Notes: generated by a model from the letters alone, not told the origin. Counted from the stretch's first letter, positions 8,641-18,340 are shown. The stretch: 64,000 nucleotides of DNA from Sandaracinus amylolyticus (GCF_021631985.1 NZ_CP070225.1:6820001-6884000), one strand, 5' to 3'. Made by a program: numbers and translations.

Positions 8641-10190
8641 AGGTGTGCTCGCGACGCGCGTTGTGGTGCATGTGCGCGGTGGTCGTCGTCGGGTGCAGCC
8701 TCGATCGCACCGGGTTCGGAGGACAGGGCGGAGGCGGCATCGACGCAGGCGGGCGCGACGCGACCACCGGCGTGGACGCGAGCGACGACGAGCCCGATGC
8801 CGGCGAGCCCGACGCCGGCGAGATGGTCGACGCAGGCGAGATGATCGACGCGAGCGAGATGATCGACGCGGGCATCGACGCGAGCGAGCCGATCGACGCG
8901 GGCGAGATGATCGACGTCGGCGTGGACGCGTTCCGCGGCTGCCCCGTCGGGCTCGTCGAGTGCCAGGGCGACGTCATCGCGGAGTGCAACGCGTCGGGGC
9001 GCTTCGACATCGTCGAGACGTGCCCGATGGGGTGCCTCGGCGCGGAGGTGCCGGTGCGGTGCGCGCGGCTCGTGCCCTCGCACGTCGCCGATCCCGCGCG
9101 CCTCGTCGCGGGCACGACCGATCTCGTGGTGCGCGCGGGCGAGGTGGTCTCGATCGACACCGACACCGGGCGCATCGTCGAGACGGTGTCGGGCACCGAG
9201 CTGCGCGCAGCGGGCGCAGCGGGCGACGCGAGCGGGATGCTGCTCGCGACCGCGACGCAGGGGATGGGAAATCCCGAGGTCGCGATCGTCTCGGTCGGCG
9301 CGCTGCGCGTCGAGGCGGGCGGCCAGCTCGTCGCGAGCGGGCCGCGCGCGCTGATCCTGCTCGCTGCGGGCGAGGTGCGGATCGCAGGCGTGATCGACGT
9401 CGGCGGCAACGGTCGCGCCGGCGGTCCGGGCGCGGGCGGCGGCGGCGACGCACGGATGGCAGGGAGCGGCCCCGGCGCGGGCGGCCCCGGCAACGTGACC
9501 GGCACGTTCGGCGCGCTGATGGGCGGCGGCGGTGGCGGCGGTCACGCGGCGAACGGGGGCGAGGGCGGCGACGAGGGCGGCATCTCGGGGACCGCGCAGG
9601 GCGGCTCGAGCGGCGGCGTGCTCGGCGACGCGAGCGTGTCGGTGTTGATCGGCGGCGGAGGCGGCGGTGCGGGCGCGAACGCCGACGACGGTGGAGACGG
9701 CGGCGGAGGCGGCGGCGCGCTGCAGATCTCGAGCGCGGTCGGCATCGTGATCGCGACCGGCGGCGTGGTGCGCGCGCCGGGCGCGGGTGGCCGCGAAGGC
9801 GACGACGGCGGCGGCGGTGGTGGCGCGGGCGGGACGATCTTCCTCGAGGCGCCGAGCGTGGTGATCGACGGTGCGGTCGTCGCGAACGGCGGCGGCGGCG
9901 GCGGCGGCGACAGCGATCTGATCAACAACGCCGATCACGGCGAGCGCGGGCGCGACGACGCGGCGCGCGCCGACGGCGGCGACGGTGCGGGCGGCGGCGA
10001 TGGGGGCCGCGGCGGCGCAGGCGGCGAGCTCGCGGGCGAGAACGGCGAGAACGGCAACGGCGGCGGCGGCGGTGGTGGCGCGGCAGGGCGCGTCCGCATC
10101 CTCACGCGCACCGGTGCGTCGTCGGGCGCGGGCGTGCGCTCGCCGAGCGCGGCGGGCGGCTACGGCGAGGGCGTCGCGTCGTCGAGCTGA
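8637..10190 (+). CDS. Glycine-rich lipoprotein with Asp-Ala-Gly linker repeats
   Basis: A lipoprotein of about 517 residues starting at the ATG that overlaps the rnc stop. [20 protein letters not shown] is the signal peptide and lipobox. Residues about 35-95 form an imperfect repeat of the type DAGEMIDA / DASEMIDA / DAGEPDAG, a flexible acidic spacer. A small Cys module ([17 protein letters not shown]) leads into a beta-helix-like region interrupted by long poly-Gly blocks such as [16 protein letters not shown]. This composition is typical of cell-surface adhesive or structural proteins in myxobacteria. I know no defined function. Confidence 0.78.
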   Translation: MKVCSRRALWCMCAVVVVGCSLDRTGFGGQGGGGIDAGGRDATTGVDASDDEPDAGEPDAGEMVDAGEMIDASEMIDAGIDASEPIDAGEMIDVGVDAFRGCPVGLVECQGDVIAECNASGRFDIVETCPMGCLGAEVPVRCARLVPSHVADPARLVAGTTDLVVRAGEVVSIDTDTGRIVETVSGTELRAAGAAGDASGMLLATATQGMGNPEVAIVSVGALRVEAGGQLVASGPRALILLAAGEVRIAGVIDVGGNGRAGGPGAGGGGDARMAGSGPGAGGPGNVTGTFGALMGGGGGGGHAANGGEGGDEGGISGTAQGGSSGGVLGDASVSVLIGGGGGGAGANADDGGDGGGGGGALQISSAVGIVIATGGVVRAPGAGGREGDDGGGGGGAGGTIFLEAPSVVIDGAVVANGGGGGGGDSDLINNADHGERGRDDAARADGGDGAGGGDGGRGGAGGELAGENGENGNGGGGGGGAAGRVRILTRTGASSGAGVRSPSAAGGYGEGVASSS

Positions 10191-10195
10191 TCGCG

Positions 10196-11092
10196 ATGTC
10201 GAGAGTCTCTTCACGCTCGCTCGCGATCCTCTCGCTCGTCGTCGCGATCGTGCTCGCGCTCGGATCGGCCGCGGGCTTCGTCCCGCGCGCCGATGCCGAC
10301 GACGGAGTGCGTGCGTGCCAGCGCCGCGATCGCGGTCGCTCGGCACGACGTGGCGGTCGCACCCATCGGCGGCGCGCCCGCCGGCCGCGACTGACCGCCG
10401 CACAGCGCCGGCAGATCCAGCGCTGGCACCAGCGCGCGAGCCGCAGCGAGGTGCGCGCGTGGTCGCGCCTCGATCCGCCGCCGCTCGTGTTCCATCCGCT
10501 GCGTCAGCGCGAGCACATCGCGCTCGTGCCGGCGGGCGTCGAGGGCGGCTTCGAGACCGACGATCTCGTCCTCGCGCAGCAGGCGTTCGCGTCGCGCGAG
10601 GGCTCGATGCACGACGTCCATCCTCGCCTGCTCGGGCTCGTGTACCGCGCGGTCCGGCACTTCGAGGTGCCCTACGTGCACGTCGTCAGCGGCTATCGCG
10701 ACGGGCGCGCGACGAGCCGTCATTCGCAGGGTCGCGCGATCGACTTCGTGCTGCCGGGCGTGAGCGATCGGAGGCTCGCGGCGTACCTGCGCCCGCAGGG
10801 CTTCGTGGGGGTCGGCATCTATCCGGTGAGCGGCTTCGTGCACCTCGACGTGCGCGCGCGCAGCTACTTCTGGAGCGATGGCTCGGGGCCGAGCGAGCCC
10901 ACGCGCGAGCGCGCGATCCTCGCGGCGCAGACCTCGCGCTACGACGCGGCGGCGCGCCGGCGCGGTGAAGAGAGCGTGCCGGACCTCGAGGTCGGGCACG
11001 ACGAGGAGGAGATCGAAGAAGAAGAGAGCGCCGCGCCCGAGGTCGCCGACGAAGCCACGCCGCCGCCCGATGCCGGTGTGAGCGCGGGCTGA
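10196..11092 (+). CDS. DUF882 / M15-type zinc peptidase-like exported protein
   Basis: A 298-residue protein with an N-terminal membrane/signal segment and an Arg-rich stretch (about 40-75). The catalytic core HSQGRAIDF (His176, Asp183) and GFVHLD (His216, Asp218) matches the D-Ala-D-Ala carboxypeptidase-type M15A/DUF882 (YcbK) zinc site, implying peptidoglycan cleavage in the periplasm. The tail is strongly acidic (DEEEIEEEES). It begins five bases after the glycine-rich lipoprotein and precedes a kinase by 16 bases, so 7927-13166 may be one transcription unit. Confidence 0.85.
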   Translation: MSRVSSRSLAILSLVVAIVLALGSAAGFVPRADADDGVRACQRRDRGRSARRGGRTHRRRARRPRLTAAQRRQIQRWHQRASRSEVRAWSRLDPPPLVFHPLRQREHIALVPAGVEGGFETDDLVLAQQAFASREGSMHDVHPRLLGLVYRAVRHFEVPYVHVVSGYRDGRATSRHSQGRAIDFVLPGVSDRRLAAYLRPQGFVGVGIYPVSGFVHLDVRARSYFWSDGSGPSEPTRERAILAAQTSRYDAAARRRGEESVPDLEVGHDEEEIEEEESAAPEVADEATPPPDAGVSAG

Positions 11093-11108
11093 CGTTAGAA
11101 TCGGGGGC

Positions 11109-13166
11109 ATGGCGGTGGACGACGCGGTGGTGCAGGCCCTCGTGCGCGAGGGTCGCCACGAAGAAGCTGCGCGCATCTGCGCGGAGGGCGGACAGCCCGC
11201 GCGCGCCGCGGAGCTGCTCGCCGCGGTGTGGAAGCACGCCGAGGCGATCCGCGTCGCGACCGACGCCGGGCTCTACGACGAAGCGTATCGGCACGCGGTG
11301 GGCGCGCAGGATCGGGAGCTCGCGTCGTCGCTGCTCTCGAGCCTCGCGGCGCGTCCCGAGCAGGCGTCGCGCGCAGCGAGCCACGCCGAGGCGCGCGGAC
11401 GCACCAGCGACGCGGCGCGCCTGCGCGAGGCCGCAGGCGAGCTCGAGGCCGCGGCGATGCTGCACGAGCGCGCGGGAGAGCTCGGCGACGCCGCGCGCTG
11501 CTGGAAGGAGCTCGGCGACATGCGCAAGGCGGGCATGCTCTACGAGCGCCGCCTGCGCGACACCCCGGACGACGCGGAGAGCGCGTTCGAGCTCGGACAG
11601 ATCCTCGCGCGCTTCGGTCGCTGGGATCACGCGGCGCGCGCGCTGCAGGTCGCGGCCGACGACGACGAGCTCGCGATCCCCGCGGGCAAGCTGCTCGTCG
11701 CGTGCTTCGACGCACTCGGCATGACCGACGCCGCGCAGAGCCGGCTCGACGTGCTGCGCGCGCTCGAGCCCTCGATGCCGGCGACGGTGCCCGAGCTGCT
11801 GCGCGCGTCGTTCGGCGACGAGCGCGGTCCGCGAAGCGCGAGCCGCGATCAGCTGATCGCGGGGCGATATCGCGTGGTGCGCGCGCTCGGCGCGGGCGGC
11901 ACCGGGCGCGTGCTGCTCGCGGAGGACGCGTTCTACGGGCGCGAGGTCGCGATCAAGGTGCTGCACGCGGGGAGCTCGGGCGCCGCGGGCCGCGACGCGC
12001 TGAGTCGCTTCGCGCGCGAGGCGAAGGTCGCGGCGGGCATCGATCACCCGAACGTCGTGCAGGTCTACGAGTACCAGCCGGACGGGCCCTTCCTCGTGAT
12101 GGAGCACATGTCCGGGGGCACGCTCGAGGATCGCCTGTCGAACGGCGAGGTCGCGACGGCGCTCGCGCCGAGCGTCGTGCAGCACGTCGGCCGCTCGGTG
12201 CTGAGCGCGCTCGAGGCGGTGCACCGGCGCGGCGTGGTGCATCGTGATCTCAAGCCCGCGAACGTGTTCTTCGGGCGCACCGGCGAGGTGAAGCTCGGCG
12301 ACTTCGGCGTCGCGCACCTCGCGGATCTCGGCGCGACCCTGACCGGCGCGATGATGGGCACGCTCGCGTACATGTCGCCCGAGCAGATCACGGGGTCGTC
12401 GCGGCCCGATGCGTCGACCGATCTCTACTCGCTCGGCGTGATCGTCTATCGCGCGATCACCGGCGTGCTGCCCTTCCCCGGGCCCGACTTCGTCGCGCAG
12501 CACCTCGAGCTCACGCCGGCGCGCGCGATCACCCACGCGCCGTGGATCGGCGAGGCGCTCGACGCGCTGATCGCGTCGATGCTCGAGAAGGATCCCGCGG
12601 CCCGACCGCGCACCGCGAGCGAGGTGCTCGAGGCGTGGACGCACCTGCCCTGGGCGCGCATCGAGCAGGAAGCGCAGCTCGCCGCGCCCCGCACTGCGGC
12701 GCCGGCCGCGCCGCGACGCAGCAGCAGCGCGCCGCCCGCGCCCTCGGTCGAGCGCTGGTCGATCGTCGACGTGAAGCTCGACGGAACGACGATCGCCGAC
12801 GACGAGCTGCTTCGACGTCGTGTGGTGATCGTCCCGTGCGACGCCGATCGCGCGCGGTCGCTGCGTGCGCTGGCGCGGGCGGACTCGCCGTTCCTGCAGG
12901 CCGTTTGGTCGATCGACGAGGAGGGTGGGCGCGCGATCCTCGAGCTGCCGCGAGGCGAGGCCCCACGCGCGCCGCTCGAGCGCGCGCGCGCCGACGAGCT
13001 GCGAATCGCGCTCGAGGGCCTGCACGCGCAGGGGCTCGTCCACGGGCACGTCGACGCGGCGCACGTGGTGGTCGCGGACGGTCGCGCAGTGCTGATGCTC
13101 CCGCTCGGCGCGCGGGTGGGCAGCGCAGCCGCGGATCTCGAAGCGCTCGATCGCCTTCGCGGCTGA
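11109..13166 (+). CDS. Ser/Thr protein kinase with N-terminal TPR-like region and C-terminal pseudokinase-like segment
   Basis: A 685-residue Hanks-type kinase. Residues 1-240 form helical repeats (RHEEAARICAEGGQPARAAE, GDAARCWKELGDM) of TPR or VPS-like type. The kinase domain runs from about 250 to 515: glycine loop GAGGTGRV, VAIKVL, HRDLKPANV, GDFGVAHL and GTLAYMSPEQ are all intact. After a Pro/Ser linker, residues about 560-685 look like a second, decayed kinase C-lobe: ALEGLHAQGLVHGHVDAAHV parallels the catalytic loop, with HGH in place of HRD and no DFG. The first domain should be active; the second is probably a regulatory pseudokinase. Targets are unknown. Confidence 0.88.
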   Translation: MAVDDAVVQALVREGRHEEAARICAEGGQPARAAELLAAVWKHAEAIRVATDAGLYDEAYRHAVGAQDRELASSLLSSLAARPEQASRAASHAEARGRTSDAARLREAAGELEAAAMLHERAGELGDAARCWKELGDMRKAGMLYERRLRDTPDDAESAFELGQILARFGRWDHAARALQVAADDDELAIPAGKLLVACFDALGMTDAAQSRLDVLRALEPSMPATVPELLRASFGDERGPRSASRDQLIAGRYRVVRALGAGGTGRVLLAEDAFYGREVAIKVLHAGSSGAAGRDALSRFAREAKVAAGIDHPNVVQVYEYQPDGPFLVMEHMSGGTLEDRLSNGEVATALAPSVVQHVGRSVLSALEAVHRRGVVHRDLKPANVFFGRTGEVKLGDFGVAHLADLGATLTGAMMGTLAYMSPEQITGSSRPDASTDLYSLGVIVYRAITGVLPFPGPDFVAQHLELTPARAITHAPWIGEALDALIASMLEKDPAARPRTASEVLEAWTHLPWARIEQEAQLAAPRTAAPAAPRRSSSAPPAPSVERWSIVDVKLDGTTIADDELLRRRVVIVPCDADRARSLRALARADSPFLQAVWSIDEEGGRAILELPRGEAPRAPLERARADELRIALEGLHAQGLVHGHVDAAHVVVADGRAVLMLPLGARVGSAAADLEALDRLRG

Positions 13167-13243
13167 TCGCGAGCGTGCCAGTCCCGACTGGCATCCTCGA
13201 CTCGGCACGCGCGATGCGACGACGCGCTGCGAGGAGGGCAGTC

Positions 13244-13537
13244 ATGGCCACCATCATCGTCGAGCATCATTTCTCCGCACGTCCCCCGGCCGACGAATTC
13301 GAGCAGCTCTCGCGCGCGATCGACGCCGAGCTCGCGGCGCGCGGAGGTCGCTTCGAGCGCAGCTATCTCTCCGAGGACGGAACGCGGATGATCTGCGAGC
13401 TCACCGCGAAGGATGCGGAGAGCGTCCGCGACGCGTTCCGCGCGGCGAAGGCCGCATTCGACACCGCGTGGGTCGCGCAGCGCGAAGAGGCGCAGAGCGC
13501 GTCGGCCCCTGCGAAGAGCGAGCCGCTGCACGCCTAG
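13244..13537 (+). CDS. Small DUF4242-like protein
   Basis: A 97-residue soluble protein. The ATG at 13244 follows GAGGAGGG at good spacing. Its layout (VEHHFSA..., a short helix, RFERSYLSEDGTRMICELTA, a second helix DAFRAAKAAF) is that of the ferredoxin-like DUF4242 family, which pairs a strand-helix-strand core with a conserved SYL/SYV strand. Function of the family is unknown; some members have been suggested to bind metals. It lies 77 bases after the kinase gene and could be cotranscribed with it. Confidence 0.7.
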   Translation: MATIIVEHHFSARPPADEFEQLSRAIDAELAARGGRFERSYLSEDGTRMICELTAKDAESVRDAFRAAKAAFDTAWVAQREEAQSASAPAKSEPLHA

Positions 13538-13592
13538 GCGTGGCGCCGCGCCCCGCGCGCGCGAACGCCCGGCAACATCTCCCCGCGCCGCG

Positions 13593-13958
13593 TCACTCGC
13601 ATCCCGAGAACGACGCGCGCGCACGTGCGCAGAGGCACTCGCGCTCCGCGCTCGTGACGCACGCGCCGTAGTCGGCCGACGTGAAGTACAGGCACTCGAG
13701 CGCGCCCTCGCAGAGCGCGCCCGCGAACCCACCGCAGCCCGCGCGGCCGACCATGCAGCGCCCGCTCTCGCACTGCAGCTCGCCCCCGCACGCGCTCGGG
13801 TCCTCGCACGCCGCGCCGAGCATCTCGTCGCACTCGGTCGTGCTCGCGTCGGACCCGCGCGCCGCATCGACGCTCGCGTCCGCTCGCTCGTGCTCCTCGC
13901 TGCACGCGACGAGCACGAGCATCGCGAGCGCCGCGATCAGCCCTCGAGATCGCACCAC
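13593..13958 (-). CDS. Small Cys-rich lipoprotein
   Basis: About 121 residues from GTG codons at 13958 or 13955 (VVRSRGLIAALAMLVLVAC). This gives a signal peptide and lipobox, then an acidic/Ala linker and a cysteine-rich domain with about 12 Cys (CDEMLGAACEDPSACGGELQ, CMVGRAGCGGFAGALC). Such modules recur in myxobacterial surface lipoproteins; no activity can be assigned. The start overlaps the end of the upstream gene by about 20 bases, so the two are probably coupled. The ATG inside the signal peptide would give too short a leader. Confidence 0.65.
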   Translation of the reverse strand: MVRSRGLIAALAMLVLVACSEEHERADASVDAARGSDASTTECDEMLGAACEDPSACGGELQCESGRCMVGRAGCGGFAGALCEGALECLYFTSADYGACVTSAERECLCARARASFSGCE

Positions 13959-14353
13959 AGCGCGATGCTCCCTTCCGCGTAGCACCCGCGCAGGAACGAC
14001 GAGAGCGCGTCCCACGACGCGATCCGCGACGGCATGCTCTCGACCACTGCGGGCCGCAGCGCGTCCATCGCGGCGAGGATGCGCTCCAGCTCGGTGCGCT
14101 CGCAGAGCCCGACGATCACGTCGAGCCCCTCGCGCGACCATCCGCTGCGCTCTCCGTCGCCCAGCAGGATCTCTTCCCAGTCGGCGAGCCACGACGCGAT
14201 GCGCACCTGCTCGGGATCGAGCTCCCCCTCGCGCGCCCGATCGTCGAGCTCGCGCAGGATCACGTCGACGCCCGCGCTCGGGCCCGCGCCCACGTCGAAG
14301 CCCCGACGCATGTCGAGCGCACCGTCTCTGTGGAACACGACGCTCAGATCCAT
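13937..14353 (-). CDS. Hypothetical acidic protein
   Basis: A protein of 138 residues that I do not recognise, starting at ATG 14353 (MDLSVVFHRDGALDMRRGFD). It is acidic, without signal peptide or membrane segment, and predicted mainly helical (RIASWLADWEEILLGDG, LERILAAMDALRPAVVE). The opening VFHRDGALDMRRGFDVGAG and a possible C-terminal beta strand (SIALWCDLEG) suggest a small cytoplasmic or immunity-like fold, but that is speculative. It is divergent from the AraC gene and overlaps the lipoprotein downstream. Confidence 0.6.
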   Translation of the reverse strand: MDLSVVFHRDGALDMRRGFDVGAGPSAGVDVILRELDDRAREGELDPEQVRIASWLADWEEILLGDGERSGWSREGLDVIVGLCERTELERILAAMDALRPAVVESMPSRIASWDALSSFLRGCYAEGSIALWCDLEG

Positions 14354-14448
14354 GCAGCGAGTCTCGCCACCGCGCCCACGCCAGTCGAGCCCCTCGCGCC
14401 CGCGTGGGCTCACACCGTGTGTCGAATGGCTTTCCTTCCTGCGTCGAA

Positions 14449-14471
14449 ATCGGTATCAAATATCGGTTTCA
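14449..14471. promoter_or_regulatory. Direct repeats upstream of the AraC-type gene
   Basis: Two copies of ATCGGT(A/T)TCA begin at 14449 and 14462, 13 bases apart, in a locally A/T-rich pocket just upstream of the regulator's GTG. Direct half-sites on one face are a common form of AraC-family operator, so autoregulation is plausible. The next gene on the other side starts at 14353. Confidence 0.4.
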
Positions 14472-14490
14472 GCTTTTCGAAGGTGAGCGT

Positions 14491-15522
14491 GTGACCAAGG
14501 GCGGGGGCGGCAGTGTCTCGGTGATGGGAGCCCTCATGGTGCTCCATTGCGCGGAGAAGTTGGGCGCAGACCGTGCGCGCATCCTCGAGCGAGTCGGGCT
14601 CACCCCCGATCGCCTGAAAGACCCCGAAGCGCACATTCCACTGCCCACGCACCATCAGCTGTGGGAGACGGCGATCGAGGAGTGCGGCGACCGCGCGCTG
14701 CCGCTGCGCGTCGCGGAGGACTCCGATCCCGCGAAATTCAGCGTCCTCGGCTACACGTGCATGACCGCAGCGACGGTGCGCGAGGCCCTCGATCGCCTCG
14801 CGCGCTTCCTCTCGCTCTTCCTCCAGGGCGAGACGCTGACGCTCGAGCAGCAGGCCGAAGAAGCACGTCTCACGCTGCACCAGACCGCACCGCGCCGGCT
14901 CGGTCGCGAGCTCTCGGGCGAGTCGACGATGGCGAAGATCGTCATCACGGTGCGCATGCTGATCGGGCACGAGAACGGCGGGCGCACGTGGTCGCCCTCG
15001 CAGGTCTCGTTCACCCACGGCGCGCCCACGGACACGCGACCGCACGAGCAGCTCTTCGGATGCAGCGTGCGCTTCGGCGCGCCGCGCACCGAGCTGATCA
15101 TCCCGCGCGCGATGCTCGATCTGCCGCTCGCGAAGGCCGATCCGAGCCTCTCGGCGTTCTTCGAGCGACACGCCGAGGAGATGCTGCGCCGCATGGGCGC
15201 ACGCGCCGACGCGACCGCGCGCGTGCGGCGCGCGGTGAGCGAAGCGCTGCACGCGGGCGAGGTGAGCGAGACGAACGTGTCGCGCCGGCTCGGCTGGAGC
15301 GAGCGCACCCTGCGGCGCCGCCTCGGCGAAGAGGGCACGACGTTCCGCCAGGTGCTCGACGACGTGCGGCGCGAGCTCGCGCAGGGCTGGCTCGTGCAGA
15401 GCGAGATGGCGATCGGCGAGGTCGCGTTCCTGCTCGGGTTCTCCGAGTCGAGCAACTTCCATCGCGCGTTCAAGCGGTGGACGGGCCAGACGCCCGACGA
15501 GTTCCGCCGCTCGCAGCGCTGA
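14491..15522 (+). CDS. AraC-family transcriptional regulator with arabinose-binding-like N-terminal domain
   Basis: A 343-residue regulator. The GTG at 14491 has AAGGTGAG upstream; an ATG at 14524 is possible. Residues about 20-210 match the PF12625-type domain of OruR/ArgR-like AraC proteins (LERVGLTPDRLKDPEAHIPL, VLGYTCMTAATVREALDRLA). The C-terminal 100 residues hold two helix-turn-helix units (NVSRRLGWSERTLRRRLGEE and EVAFLLGFSESSNFHRAFKR). This subgroup often controls catabolic or lipid genes. No obvious target lies beside it: the neighbours are the hypothetical protein divergent at 14353 and the WD40-LRR gene converging four bases after its stop. Confidence 0.92.
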   Translation: MTKGGGGSVSVMGALMVLHCAEKLGADRARILERVGLTPDRLKDPEAHIPLPTHHQLWETAIEECGDRALPLRVAEDSDPAKFSVLGYTCMTAATVREALDRLARFLSLFLQGETLTLEQQAEEARLTLHQTAPRRLGRELSGESTMAKIVITVRMLIGHENGGRTWSPSQVSFTHGAPTDTRPHEQLFGCSVRFGAPRTELIIPRAMLDLPLAKADPSLSAFFERHAEEMLRRMGARADATARVRRAVSEALHAGEVSETNVSRRLGWSERTLRRRLGEEGTTFRQVLDDVRRELAQGWLVQSEMAIGEVAFLLGFSESSNFHRAFKRWTGQTPDEFRRSQR

Positions 15523-15526
15523 GCGA

Positions 15527-18340
15527 TCAGACGATCTTCTCGTGCTCGGAGATCGCGCCCCAGCGCGCGAAGCTCTCGCGCAAGCGCGCCGAGTACGCCT
15601 CGCGCGCGGCGCGCAGCTCGGGCGATGCAGCGATCGCATCACGCGACGCGTCGTCGCCGTAGAGCACGAGCGTCTTGAGCGAGCGCGCGAGGGGCGACGC
15701 GGCGAGCGCATGGATCCCGGCGGGCCCGACCTTTCGCGCGCTGCCGATCGCGAGGTGCTCGAGGCCGGCGAGGTGCGGCGCGCTCGCGAGCCGTGCGAGG
15801 TCGTCGTCGGTCGTGTCCTTCGCCTCGAGGACGAGCGAGCGCAGGCGCGAGAGGTGCGTCGCCGCGAGGATCATCTCGAGGCCGGGCACGTCGGAGTACG
15901 CGAGGTCGATCGACTCGAGCCCTGCGAGCTGGGTCGCGGCGACGAACGCGTCGTGGAGCTTGGGCGACCCCAGCTTCTTGTTGCGATCGAGCGCGAGGTG
16001 GCGGAGCCGCGCGAGGTGCTTCGAGCCGAGCATCCCCGCGACCGACGTGCCGCTGAGGCGGTTGCCTCCGAGATCGAGCCGCTCGAGGCGCGTCCACTGC
16101 ATCGAGCCGATCGCCTTCGCGACCTTGGGCCCGAGCCCGACGGCGTAGAGACGCAGCTCGATCAGATCGGGCCAGCGCGCGCACAGCGCGACCGCATCGT
16201 CGTCGTCGAGCTCGCCCTGGCTCACGTCGAAGATGACGAGACGAAGGTCGGCGAGCGCGGCGAGCGCGCGCGCACCCGCGCCGCGGAGGTGCTTGGTGCG
16301 CAGCGTTCGCACGACGCGAAGGCGCGGCTGCGCGCGACCCGACACCGCATCGTCGACCCAGGTCGGCGGCGCGCGTCGCAACACGTCGGGCCATGCCTCG
16401 AGCGCGTCCTCGACGCGCGTCAGGATTGCATCGTCGACCTCGATCCCGTCGAGCGCCGCGCACACGCGAGCCCACGCCTCGACGCTCGGAGCCTCGGCGA
16501 GCGCGCTCCACAACGCACCTTCGTCGTGCACGCGCGGAGCCGCGACGGAGCGCGTCAGCGCAGGTCGCTCGACGACCACCAGCGCGCCTTCGCGCGCGGC
16601 GACGACGTCACACGATCCCGCGGTGCGCACCAGCGCGGGGGCGATCCCCGAGAGCGCGTGCTCGCCCAGCAGCGCACCGGTCGCCACGTCCCAATAGCGC
16701 AGCACACCCGGATGCGCGCTCACCAGCACCGCGTCGTCGTCGGTGAACGCCGCGGGCGCGCCGCCCTCCCCGAGATCGATCGTGCTTCGCACTTCGTCGC
16801 GCACCACGTCGAGGATCGACCACCGCGTCTCCTTGTGCGTGCTCGACGCGAGCGCGACCCACAGCGTTCCGCGCGCGCCGAGGATGCCGTGCTCCCCGCG
16901 CCAGCTCTCCGCGAATCGACGCTCCTTCACGACCGATCGCGTGCGCAGATCGAGCGTGAGCGCGCCCGCGCCACCGACCAGCACGATCGCATCGTCCGCG
17001 ACGTGCGCGTGGGTGATCGTCCACGAGAGCTGCAGCGTCGCGAGCTCCTCGCCCGTCGCGGCATCGCGCACCGTCGCGTGCCCGTACGTGCGTCGCGACG
17101 CGGCATCACACGCGACGAGCAGCGCGCCGTCGCGGCTCGAGACGAGCAGCGTGATCTCCCAGCCGTGCTCGTGTCGCGCGCGCCAGATCGGCTCGGGCGA
17201 GCTGGGATCGAACCGCACGAGCTCGGTGCCGAACGCGATCACGACGTGCCCGCCGGGCACGAAGCACCCGGTGCTCGCGCGAGACGCTCGGGGCTCGACG
17301 ATCTCGCGGATTCGCATCGCGCGATCGAGATCCCAGAGCTCGACGCGCGGGCCTCGACCGCACACCAGCGCGGTGCGCGCATCGGGCGAGACCACGAGGT
17401 CCTCGACGGTCCCGTCCGGCCCCTCGAGGGCCCTCGCGGGCTCGAGCGTCTCGCGCGCGACGCGTCGCGTTCGGTGCCCGAACGCCTCGCTGACGTAGAT
17501 CGTCTCCCCGGCGACTGCGACCGACCCGAGCGGCTGATCGGTCGTGCGCTCGGCGATCACCTCGCCGTCGCGCACGATCATCAGCGTGCGATCGAACGCG
17601 ACCACGAGCCCCTCGGGCAGCATCGCGATCCCGGTGAAGCACGCGCTGCGATGACCGACGCGCTCGAGGTGCCAGCGCTCTGCGCCCGACGCGAGATCCC
17701 ACGCCGTGATGCGGTGCTGCGTGCGCGTGTAGAGCGTCGCGCCGTCGTCCGAGAAGCGCACCCCGGTCACCGGCTCCTCGTGGGCGAGCGCGAGCGGCTT
17801 GCCGACCTTCGCGCCACCGAGCGACCACACGCGCGCGCTCTTGTCGCCGCCGCTCGCGACGCGATCACCCGAGGGTGAGAACGCGAGCGCGACCACCTCG
17901 GCGCGCGAGCCCGTGAGCTCGTGGGCGATCACGCCCGTCGTGCGATCGACGAGGCGCACCGTGCGATCGGCGTCCTTGCCGTAGCCACCGCCGCCCATCG
18001 CGAGCCAACGCGCCGAGAGGGCCAGCGCGCGCGGCAACGGCGCGCGCTCGATGCGCAGCAGCTCCTCGCCGCTCGTCGTCACGATCGCCACCGCATCGAG
18101 CGCGACCGCGAGGTGATCACCGTGGGTCGCGACCGCGCCGATCCCGCCCTTGTCCGGCACGAGCCGCGCACGCTCGCGCTCGGTCGCGAGATCCCACATC
18201 CGCACGTCGTAGATGCTCGCGGTCGCGAGCGATCCGTCGCCCATCACGTGCAACGAGGGTCCGGACCACGACGCGAGCAGGAAGGTCGATCCCAGTCGTC
18301 GCACGGACGGAGGGAGCGCGGGCGGCTCGAGGCGCTGCAT
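15527..18340 (-). CDS. WD40-repeat / leucine-rich-repeat fusion protein
   Basis: A very large scaffold-like protein of 937 residues (ATG 18340; an in-frame start at 18376 would add 12). The first two thirds consist of WD40-type beta-propeller blades ending in units such as RVWSLGG, TAWDLASG, ELWDLDRAMRIR and RYWDVATG. A linker (about 620-690) leads to leucine-rich repeats (LERLDLGGNRLSG, LRHLALDRNKK, LESIDLAYSDV, LRSLVLEAKD). No signal peptide is seen, so it is probably cytoplasmic. Both halves are protein-binding platforms. It diverges from the FHA-AAA+ regulator with about 70 bases between starts, which hints at a shared regulatory role. Confidence 0.85.
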   Translation of the reverse strand: MQRLEPPALPPSVRRLGSTFLLASWSGPSLHVMGDGSLATASIYDVRMWDLATERERARLVPDKGGIGAVATHGDHLAVALDAVAIVTTSGEELLRIERAPLPRALALSARWLAMGGGGYGKDADRTVRLVDRTTGVIAHELTGSRAEVVALAFSPSGDRVASGGDKSARVWSLGGAKVGKPLALAHEEPVTGVRFSDDGATLYTRTQHRITAWDLASGAERWHLERVGHRSACFTGIAMLPEGLVVAFDRTLMIVRDGEVIAERTTDQPLGSVAVAGETIYVSEAFGHRTRRVARETLEPARALEGPDGTVEDLVVSPDARTALVCGRGPRVELWDLDRAMRIREIVEPRASRASTGCFVPGGHVVIAFGTELVRFDPSSPEPIWRARHEHGWEITLLVSSRDGALLVACDAASRRTYGHATVRDAATGEELATLQLSWTITHAHVADDAIVLVGGAGALTLDLRTRSVVKERRFAESWRGEHGILGARGTLWVALASSTHKETRWSILDVVRDEVRSTIDLGEGGAPAAFTDDDAVLVSAHPGVLRYWDVATGALLGEHALSGIAPALVRTAGSCDVVAAREGALVVVERPALTRSVAAPRVHDEGALWSALAEAPSVEAWARVCAALDGIEVDDAILTRVEDALEAWPDVLRRAPPTWVDDAVSGRAQPRLRVVRTLRTKHLRGAGARALAALADLRLVIFDVSQGELDDDDAVALCARWPDLIELRLYAVGLGPKVAKAIGSMQWTRLERLDLGGNRLSGTSVAGMLGSKHLARLRHLALDRNKKLGSPKLHDAFVAATQLAGLESIDLAYSDVPGLEMILAATHLSRLRSLVLEAKDTTDDDLARLASAPHLAGLEHLAIGSARKVGPAGIHALAASPLARSLKTLVLYGDDASRDAIAASPELRAAREAYSARLRESFARWGAISEHEKIV

